A stretch of DNA of 64,000 bases from assembly GCA_030247855.1 (NCBI GenBank), contig JAPDRN010000004.1, forward strand, positions 1-64,000, written 5' to 3'. Made by a program: the position numbers and the translations under genes. Below the pieces are notes generated by a model, which saw nothing but the letters and a program-made list of their open reading frames with translations, made no database searches and was not told the DNA's origin. This DNA is from Knufia peltigerae. Lineage: Eukaryota > Ascomycota > Eurotiomycetes > Chaetothyriales > Trichomeriaceae. Of the stretch, positions 56,605 through 64,000 are shown in pieces (within the stretch, counting starts at the first letter, position 1; the number at the start of each line of letters is the position of its first letter).

Positions 56605-57160
56605 GGCGCCACCTGATTCGTATGCATCCTCCACCGCAGCCGCGATTGGAGTGCGCCGAGCTCGCTGCTGCTGATGAAGACGTGCCATTGACCTGGTGAA
56701 AAGCACACACGGTGACACTGAGATGTCTTCTGGGGAGACCATCTCTGGATATTCAAGTGGCGCAGCAGTTTTCTCTTCTTCTCCTTCACGATGAATGCTT
56801 CCTACATCACTGTCTTCCGAATCATCAGATGGGTACACATCTGAACAAGAAGTTACCGAAACAGCAGGGCTTGCAGGCTCGGATTCACTGGCAGGAGAGC
56901 TTTGTGCTGACTGCTTGAAGTTGTCTACTTCAACATTGTTAGTATGGTAGTTCAGACCGGTGGTTGGAGTTCGAATATTGACCGTTTCCATTGCGAGTGA
57001 GTCGGCGTCTGACAGTGCGAATAACGTCATCGTCACATATCTTCAGGATCTCAACCATGCCAGATGGTCTTGTCCACTTCGGCTTCCTCATTGCGTTCTT
57101 CTTTGTCCTTCCCTTTCCGGTTGCGGTCTTCTTTCTCGGGTTTCGAATTGCTTTGGCCAT
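55991..57160 (-). CDS. Hypothetical charged protein with a poly-Asp tract
   Basis: Proposed exons 57160-56983, 56924-56385 and 56310-55991 give 345 aa. Support for the first intron is a TACTAAC branch point shortly before its acceptor and exact phase, but its donor (GTCAAT) is weak. Features: a basic N-terminus (RNPRKKTATGKGRTKK), an acidic Ser-rich middle with 15 Asp in a row (from the (ATC)15 repeat), and a Lys-rich coiled-coil-like C-terminus (EKEVVDLKRKLADVKK, then KKD repeats). No known family. It looks like a nuclear or chromatin-associated protein (inference). Confidence 0.62.
56560..56604. repeat. (ATC)15 microsatellite coding for poly-Asp
   Basis: Fifteen ATC units, read on the minus strand as GAT, encode a run of 15 Asp residues inside the charged protein. 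Such repeats change length easily. Confidence 0.95.
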
Positions 57161-57818
57161 TGCGAGCCCAGATTTGGTAAATGGTCAACGTGATTGGAAA
57201 GACTGTACAATTCTTTGAGAGATGGATAGGTGTTGATGGTGCTGTATGAGGAGTGTGCTGGTTGGTTGTGTATGCGCGAGAAAGACGTGCTCAAAGGTAA
57301 CCTCATGCAGTGCATCATCTCAACAATTGTTTCAAGTGAATAATGAATGCTTTGATTCAAAATGGTCCAATCAAAGGGAAACTTTTGGCACAATAACATT
57401 CTTGATAATGCAAAGGCAGACCATAGGAGTGAGTGAAGCCAAAATGAATGAGCAGCGAGACCCAACTCAGAGTGAATAGCATTGACAACTGATCGCGAAT
57501 TCAATGATGCCGCTCGCAGCGCTTTCCGGCATATATAAGTAGTATGGGCCATTTTGTATGTAGGTTCGCAACATTATTCCTAGGTAATGTCCAAGGAGCC
57601 TGTCTCATCCATACCTGTATATTTACTCTAGGAGAATACCTTTCACGATGCGCATTTTGACATCTTCTCTCGGCGCTTCCTGAATTGATGTCTTCGCTTG
57701 TCGCACAAATATTTGTACACGAGACTTTCATGTAAGGCACCTTCAATGGTTCTGGCCCTGCCGATTTCGTCTTCATCCTCCTCCAGCACGGCGCCGAATT
57801 CCAACAAAGACCTGTTTC
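57161..57818. other. Divergent intergenic region
   Basis: About 660 bp between the charged protein and the phosphatase gene. CCTAGGTA is at 57579-57586. Frames are short and unrecognised. Confidence 0.5.
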
Positions 57819-59617
57819 ATGTTCAAGGTGCCCATCCCCTCATCCCACGTGACACTTGGTACCCAATGGGTAATTCGGCAAATATCTGCAGCAATGTGTG
57901 CAGAAGCGATGCTTCATGCTGCGCACTTTCTTGGAGCCGTGCCCTCCAAAATGTCGACGATTTCTGCTCCCTCCACAACGACACTTGCTTATCCGGTTGT
58001 CACAGATCTGACCATACACATCTTCTCTTCGACAGATTCTCTCTCCACCTGCGAGCTCAATCCGGAAACATGGCACCGCATAGAGAAGGAGCTCTACCTG
58101 CATACATCTCAGCGGAGCGCATGGCTATATGTGGCGCTGGCCAATGAGGATGACCTTACAGCTGAAGATCTGCTGGTTATGGATATCGCAATGGGCGAGG
58201 CGCCTCCCAACCCTAGCTCAAATCGTTCATGGGAGAGCCGACCTGGCGGAATTTGGGTGCTGAGAAGCAAGTTCTCTGGTAAGGTCGACGATGTTGTGAC
58301 AGAGGTTGATGTTCTCTTTGGCATAGATGCCGTCGACCCACGACCACAATGGACTCTCATGCGATCACCGCTACAGCTTGACGCTCAGCCAAAGGTGCCG
58401 GGTGCAAGACTAAGCCTCCTCCGCGGCAGGGCCAAGCGGAGACCGAATGATTCGGCAGCTTTGAGAGTCAGAGAAAATGGCAAATTCAGGATTGTCCAGA
58501 TCTCTGACACGCACATGGTGACCGGCGTCGGGGTATGCAGCGACGCTATTGATGCGCACGGGAAGAATCTCCCAGAGAGCGAGGCCGATCCACTCACGAT
58601 GGACCTCATTGGAAAGATCTTGGATATCGAAAAGCCAGACCTTGTAATTCTCGCTGGAGACCAGTTACACCACGACATCTCCGACAGCCAATCTGCCCTA
58701 TTCAAAGTGGTTGCTCCTATGATCGTGCGTTCAATCCCATTCGCAGCTGTTTTTGGTAATCATGACTGCGAGGGTACCCATGCATTGACACGTGAGTTGC
58801 ACTCTCCCAACCCATGTAGACCACTATGCTCCCCAAGACACTTATGCAATCTCAATAAGCTGAGCCTTGGGGACGATAGCTATCCATGCTTGCTGACCAG
58901 ATTACAGGCACAGCACAGATGTCAATACTTCAAAAACTGCCTTTTAGCCTCTGCGAGTCAGGTCCACAGGAGGTTGACGGTGTAGGCAACTTCTACCTCC
59001 AGATCCTGGCTACCGCACCGTCACAGCGTCCGCTATCGACTTTGTATTTCTTAGATTCTCACGGTCAGGTTCCGAACGAAACAACCGACCCCGACTATCA
59101 CCCAGTCACGCAAAGCCAAATTGACTGGTTCACGAACATTTCCCAAGCGCAAAGAAGAGCTCGTGAGGAAGGTACCGACAGTCTCTTTCACGTGTCTCTG
59201 GCTTTTTTTCACATCCCTCTTCCCGAATTCAGGGATCCCCATCTGAATATACGCAACGGCCATCGGAGAGAACCGACAGAGTGCCCCAGCTTTAATTCCC
59301 ATTTCTACGACGCCTTGGTTAAGGGAGGCATATCAGCATTAGGCTGCGGACATGATCACGTTAATGATTTTTGCGCTCTGCTGCCACAATCGCAGCAAGA
59401 TGGCGACATGACTCCTCGGTCTGGCCCTTGGCTATGCTATGGAGGTGGCAGTGGGTTCGGGGGATATTGTTCGTACGGCAGGGAGCGATTTCACCGACGA
59501 ATGAGGATTTGGGAAATCGACACCACTACGGGGAGCTTAAAGACTTGGAAACGTGTCGAATATGCTGCTGACAGAGTGGATGAGCTGGTGCTCGTGCAAA
59601 ATGGAGTTGTGGTGTGA
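57819..59617 (+). CDS. Calcineurin-like metallophosphatase, DCR2-like
   Basis: Two exons (57819-58791 and 58908-59617) give 560 aa. An N-terminal domain of about 200 residues with WHRIEKELYLH, SRPGGIWVL and VLFGIDAVDPRP is typical of fungal Dcr2-like proteins. The metallophosphatase core follows: FRIVQISDTHM (DxH), VILAGDQL (GD), AVFGNHDCEG (GNHD) and, in exon 2, SALGCGHDHVND (GHDH). In yeast, Dcr2 acts in cell-cycle start and the unfolded-protein response. The family usually has an N-terminal membrane anchor that is absent here, so an upstream exon may be missing. Confidence 0.88.
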
Positions 59618-60551
59618 AACTCGGATCCTTCAAACTTCTCAAATCTTACAACTAACAATTCCTTCACAACTACGAAGTACTGTTCTGAACAAAAGTCAGT
59701 CACTTCAACAACCCAGCCCATCGCGACATTTGCTGCTTAAAATGGTCGTGTCAGAGGAGAGAAATGTCCGAGTGGTCCCGCGCCAGTGGTCACCTCGACC
59801 ACCCGCTGCGTTCGAAGTATTTCGACTTCGTCCCTGGCACTGAGTATGTGGATCCGGATCTTCTATGGGACGCGAATTCCTTGTCCTAATATTTCACATA
59901 CAACGGGTCCGGTAGCTCAATTCCGCAGTGAAAACCTGATCAAGACAATTCTAGATTCGTAAATATCGACTGCACCAGACTATTCAACTAAAGGCAGTTA
60001 TGGCGGACAAGGTGGTGCTCTGCGACCACGATGACTATCTGATGGCTTCCTTCCGCGCCATACCACGATTTCATGACGGATACATAAGGGTTCAAGGATG
60101 TTGACAATTTGGTCGGGTCACAGCGCCAGCACACCGGTGCGCCCCCACAAAATCAAACTTGTCGAACGGAGATAGTCCATCTCTTTGCCTCAACTGCAAC
60201 ATCGTTGGCGCTTCTTCCAATGTAGGTCATCAGTGTGAGGAAGAAAAGGGTCCGTGACAAGGACACACCAGCCGCCGAAAAAGGAGTAGACCAGACTTCT
60301 AGAGACGGGTCCTATCATGGCAGTCGACTTGTACTTCACCGAGATCTAGATCAATGGAATCGGAAAGGCGCTCTCTGTGTTTGTCATTTGGTCGTGTGGC
60401 TTTGGGCATTGCACCTTCATTCTTCGTATCAAGCCCTCTCAGGATGTCAATGGCCTCAAGCCTCAACTGTCTGTCATTGTTGTCCGCTTTTGCACTTCAG
60501 TGTGGGTTTGCTTGCGGAAGCTGGGAGTATTCAGTATTTGATTGACTTGCC
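59618..60551. other. Intergenic between converging genes, possible decayed coding DNA
   Basis: About 930 bp. Several short protein-like frames exist but none forms a gene: about 41 codons ending near 59889, about 33 from 60000, and one broken by a stop in 60317-60543. A tRNA-like 5' half at 59905-59924 has no matching 3' half. Confidence 0.45.
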
Positions 60552-62599
60552 TCAAACCATTAGGAATTTCCACCCGTTATCGATCATAACATCCATCCAA
60601 AAGACTTCACGATTCTCATCATCACTGATTTGCCATGTTTTGAGTACCAGCTCTTCCACGAGCTCAATTGATTTGTATGGCAAAATCTCGCGAATCGCTC
60701 GAAGACGCTTGAGCACGGTAGCCCGAGCCTGAGTGATGCTCGAGCTAGGGGTGACGTCTTCAGGAGAATGACGGGGTTTTGTTAAGCCATGCACACCTTC
60801 GAAGTGGTCGAAAGCAGAGCTTGCCGTTGGGGATAGAGTAGAATCGTCGGCGTCCGCTGTCGACGATCCAGAGTCCACCAGACTCAGCCGCTCCTCCGTG
60901 ATGCGAGAGCCATTGACGCACGTGTCTCTGCGCAGCTCTCCAGCAAGAATGACCAGAAGTATCTGCTCGACACTGCGGGTGCCAGATCGTTGTCCGTTCC
61001 TGGAAAGAATGTCGAGTGCGTGAAGGGATAGTGATGTTACCCAGAGCAACCGTCGATTCGTTGTGGTTGTGGAATGACACGCATCGAATCCATCTCCTCT
61101 GGCTCCTAGTCTGACGTTTAACAGATCAGGGAAGGCTCGGTACAGTAGCACCAGGGCCGAAAGTCGATAGACTTCTGCGGTGTTGATAAGATCTTGTATG
61201 GGGGTGTCCGGATCCTCGGTGTCAGCGAATTCACCGACCTCGGGCAAGGCAAGAGATAATGCATCTTGTTCCAGAGCCTGCGCTTTCTGAACAGCTTCGA
61301 GATCATTTTGTAATCTGGCCATGGAAGTGAAAGACATTTCCCGGGACCTCACCCTTTGCGAGTAAATCAGTGATCCGACCTGCCCAAGAAGCTTCTGTGC
61401 CTCCGGGGAGACCCCAGCCAGGATATGTGGGTATCTCTTGGCTGGAATTTTGCTGTAGGTATCATCTTCATTGCCGGGCTCGAGAACCGGAGATGCCAGC
61501 AAATTCTCTTTTGTAGTGTCCGTGACAAAGGCAAGACCCATCCGCCAGTACGCCAGTGAGTGCAATAAGAATGCATGATGATCTTCAACTCGCGGTTCAA
61601 GTGTGTCGTGCCGGTATGTCTGCAGGTATAGCTGAACAGCTGCATTGTAGTGGAAGATACTGGGACTGTCAGATCCATCCCAGTTAATGCTGAGGCCGTA
61701 CATGATAATCGCTGTCAGGACATCCACGGGGTTTGCTCCCATTGAGGTATGTAACCGCGCCACCTCATTGTGTAATCGGTGTAGTATATCGGTCTGCGCA
61801 TCCTGCACAACAAGGGCACTGCTCGTGTCCATGCCGCTCGAGGTCAAGAAGGCCGCAGTGACGTAGCGGACTAGGGAGAAGAACAACAGCGATTCCTTCG
61901 TCCGCGATATGCTCACCAACCTGAACGGATTGATTTTCGAGTCAAATACTGTCAGCGCTTTACATATCCTTTGCGCGAAGAAATCCACTTGAGTTTGCGG
62001 GCCGCCGAGGATGGTGTCCGGGGGTGGCCAGATGTGTTTCCGAGTGACGAGAGTCAATTGTTCTGGTAATGAGGATTTCGACACCGAGACGCTCCGACGT
62101 CTTCTTGATCTCGAAGCAGGGCGCTCGACAACATCCCATACGTCACTCAACAATGCGTGATCTGTATTGCAACCGAATCTGTCACTTCCATATCGACTGC
62201 CAAGGTCGGGGTCGATAGTGGGACTCGCAGACTTGAATTGGTCGACATGCGCCGCCGTTCCCTCGTTTCCTTGCTGCCGAGAATGACAAATGATGCCTGC
62301 TGGGGGCTTAAGGGGAGAATGGAGAGAATCCGCAATTTTCCTGCGGGAAGTAGGACTTCGTTGGAGGTCGAACTTTGTCGACCGCTCATGTTTGGTTGAC
62401 CATCTCCATCGGATGTCATAGCCTGGACATTCCAGATTCTTAGATACGCACTGTCTACAGAGCGGTTTGGTTTCGTCGCATTTTACCTGCCTCTTAGTTG
62501 AACATCTTTAGCACACGGTTGTGAGCCTCGACTTACCCTTCGCCTTTTGCATGTTACACAGCCGGATCTGGATTTTACCCCCTTAGGCACCGCAGCCAT
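60552..62599 (-). CDS. Zn2Cys6 fungal transcription factor
   Basis: Two exons (62599-62537 and 62486-60552) give 665 aa. The zinc cluster spans the splice: C14-x2-C17-x6-C24-x6-C31-x2-C34-x6-C41 (GCVTCKRRRVKCDETKPLCRQC). After a Ser-rich linker comes a long helical domain of the fungal_trans_2 type, with HYNAAVQLYLQTYRHD, LAYWRMGLAF and YRLSALVLLYRAFPD, and an acidic VELVLKTWQISDDE region at the end. It should act as a nuclear activator or repressor. It is next to a cupin and an amine oxidase, which may be its targets (inference). Confidence 0.9.
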
Positions 62600-62971
62600 G
62601 GGACTGACAACGGTCGAAAGAAGTTGAAATCAGTTATATTGCGGCTCCGCTCCTACAAAGTGTGAATTATTTCCACTAACGGAAACTGAAGCGCAACTTC
62701 TTTTCCAGATGCCGGTTGACAAATCTCCTTCGCCAGGTTTGAGAGACTCAGAAGCATCATTATTGCTTGTCTCGCGACGGCAGACAGACGACATGACCAA
62801 GATGAAAGACATTTATGGGGTCTATCGTCATGAGCCTTACTACATTCGGAGAGAAAGTGCGATTGGTCGGTTTTGAGAGCCTTGTAACGACATGTGGAGC
62901 TGTCTGGCGGGGCTGTAGTGAACCTCACAGAAATCCCACTCCTATCCGACCTCATCTGTCACTTGCCATCT
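62600..62971. other. Intergenic between the regulator and the cupin
   Basis: About 370 bp; promoter of the regulator and 3' flank of the cupin gene. Nothing recognised. Confidence 0.5.
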
Positions 62972-63480
62972 CTAAAGTCTAGCCATCAGCCTAGACCCGC
63001 ACTTGAACGCGATTCCATAGTCGCTTGAAGAGAAGGCAACCGTGCTTCCTCGGTGAATCACGAAGGTATCACCAGCCTCGACAGTCTTCTTGGTACCCAT
63101 CTCGTCCTCCAAGATAATAGTACCTACAACGGCACGGGGTCGGTCAGAGAGTCCTGGTTGCAGTCTACACATACATCTGTGTGGGGGCCTTGAGAGCGGT
63201 CTCACCTTTGATGACAACGCCAACCTCATCATAGTCGTACTTGGGAGGTGTGGCCGGAGGTCCTTTCTCGATGCGAAACCATGAGCCTGTAATGGGGTTG
63301 GGGACCCCTTCGTCACGACTTCCAAGAAGATCGGCTGTTGAACGTGGTTAGAAGGCTACAAGCCGGAGAACGACTCTAACTGAAACGGTTGCTTCACTTA
63401 CTGAAGTACACGTGGTGCGGTGTCCCGGGTAGGTTCTGGATCTTAAAAATGTTGGTCTTGGATTCGACTTCTAAGACCAT
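62972..63480 (-). CDS. Small cupin-domain protein
   Basis: Three exons (63480-63402, 63334-63206, 63123-62972) give 119 aa that are a single cupin barrel. Seen: TGSWFRIEKGPP and YDYDEVGVVIKGTIILEDE for the first cupin motif (with Asp and Glu rather than the usual two His), and VEAGDTFVIHRGSTVAFSS for the second. This resembles EutQ/ethanolamine-utilisation-type or DUF861 cupins. The loss of usual metal ligands makes a binding or isomerase role more likely than an oxygenase (inference). It diverges from the amine oxidase. Confidence 0.86.
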
Positions 63481-63834
63481 GGTGACTTTCGTTGAGGATC
63501 TTTGCACAGGTCTCTTAGGTGCGAAGGTACACACTCGGTCTTTCTGGGGAGGTCTTCCTGTTTATCTATCAGACATTCGGACCCTCTCGATGCTTGATAC
63601 AAAAAGATTTCCAGATTGGGAAATCTTAGGGCTTCGGAAGGCATTCCGCTGCGGACATGGGGAACCTAGCAAAGCAATTTGATGTTGAAGAAACATGCCC
63701 TCCAGCCGCCATGCTAAGGAGAACCCTTGCCGGGTCAAAAAGCGTACCTCATCCCCCCCCCCAAACGAATGCAAGTTTTCGTCTTTTTCATTTTCATTTT
63801 CAAAACCACCCGGCCTGGAGCTTACTATATTACC
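63481..63834. other. Divergent promoter region of the cupin and amine oxidase
   Basis: 354 bp shared by two divergent genes. A C run and T-rich segments lie around 63753-63800. No specific site recognised. Confidence 0.5.
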
Positions 63835-64000
63835 ATGCCGAAGTCACGTGAAGGATATATTTGGACTGACGGCAAACTCATCACTGGCCTCGACACGCAG
63901 GCAGTGGTCCCGAGCAGCACAGTGAATAATCTCAAGTCAGATGATTACGATGTGATCGTCATCGGGGCGGGATTCGCTGGCCTACGAGCTGCGCGGGAGC
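63835..64000 (+). CDS. Flavin-containing amine oxidase, 5' part only
   Basis: The ATG at 63835 (ACCATGCCG context) opens a frame of 55 complete codons that runs off the right edge. After about 40 residues comes the FAD-binding Rossmann start DYDVIVIGAGFAGLRAARE (GxGxxG), and the MPKSREGYIWT opening resembles fungal MAO-type flavin amine oxidases. It would oxidise an amine with O2, giving an aldehyde, ammonia and H2O2. Most of the protein lies outside the window. Confidence 0.78.
   Translation, partial: MPKSREGYIWTDGKLITGLDTQAVVPSSTVNNLKSDDYDVIVIGAGFAGLRAARE

Noticed and set aside
59905..59924. tRNA-like 5' half (GGTAGCTCAATT, an A-box-like stretch)
   Set aside because: No anticodon stem, no B box and no matching acceptor 3' strand follow within the next 100 bases.

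Overview
The window looks like nuclear DNA of a filamentous ascomycete (Pezizomycotina). Most genes carry short spliceosomal introns of about 50-100 nt with GTRNGT donors, TACTGAC/TACTAAC-like branch points and YAG acceptors. The proteins are typical of this group: fungal Zn2Cys6 regulators, a DUF2421/ArAE-type membrane protein, a GAF hybrid histidine kinase, a GT34 glycosyltransferase and LaeA-like methyltransferase chemistry. The mixture suggests Eurotiomycetes, perhaps black yeasts (Chaetothyriales), but that placement is inference. I rebuilt 29 protein-coding genes, checking phase at every proposed splice junction. I found no rRNA, no convincing tRNA, no CRISPR array and no complete transposon.

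Layout. 0-7.3 kb: a perfect inverted repeat at the extreme left edge, a small LaeA-like methyltransferase, an intracellular GH13 alpha-amylase and a DHA1 MFS transporter. 8-16 kb: a large ArAE-family membrane protein, then housekeeping genes (SCP2 lipid carrier, the checkpoint kinase CHK1 and the cell-cycle E2 UBC11/UBE2C). 16-26 kb: metabolic and detoxification genes (an aldo-keto reductase with a signal peptide, a cyanamide-hydratase-like HD protein, a nine-exon DHA1 transporter, a flavin-reductase-like protein and a homoserine-acetyltransferase-like hydrolase). 26-39.5 kb: hybrid histidine kinase, GT34 glycosyltransferase, poly(A) polymerase and a DUF2235 hydrolase.

39.8-46 kb is the most cluster-like block: an M20 amidohydrolase diverging from an ACS-family MFS transporter, followed by a Zn2Cys6 regulator, which fits a small import-and-hydrolysis unit. 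47-55.4 kb holds an M6-type metallopeptidase, an amidase, a cystathionine-synthase-like PLP enzyme, a disordered protein and a hotdog thioesterase. 56-64 kb holds a poly-Asp nuclear-type protein, a DCR2-like phosphatase, and at the right edge a second Zn2Cys6 regulator, a small cupin and the start of a flavin amine oxidase, which may be the left part of another cluster.

No wholly new system stands out. The best leads are the two small regulator-linked clusters, the secreted-looking aldo-keto reductase, the edge palindrome, and a 9-bp motif (TACTCCGTA) that recurs only in intergenic DNA.
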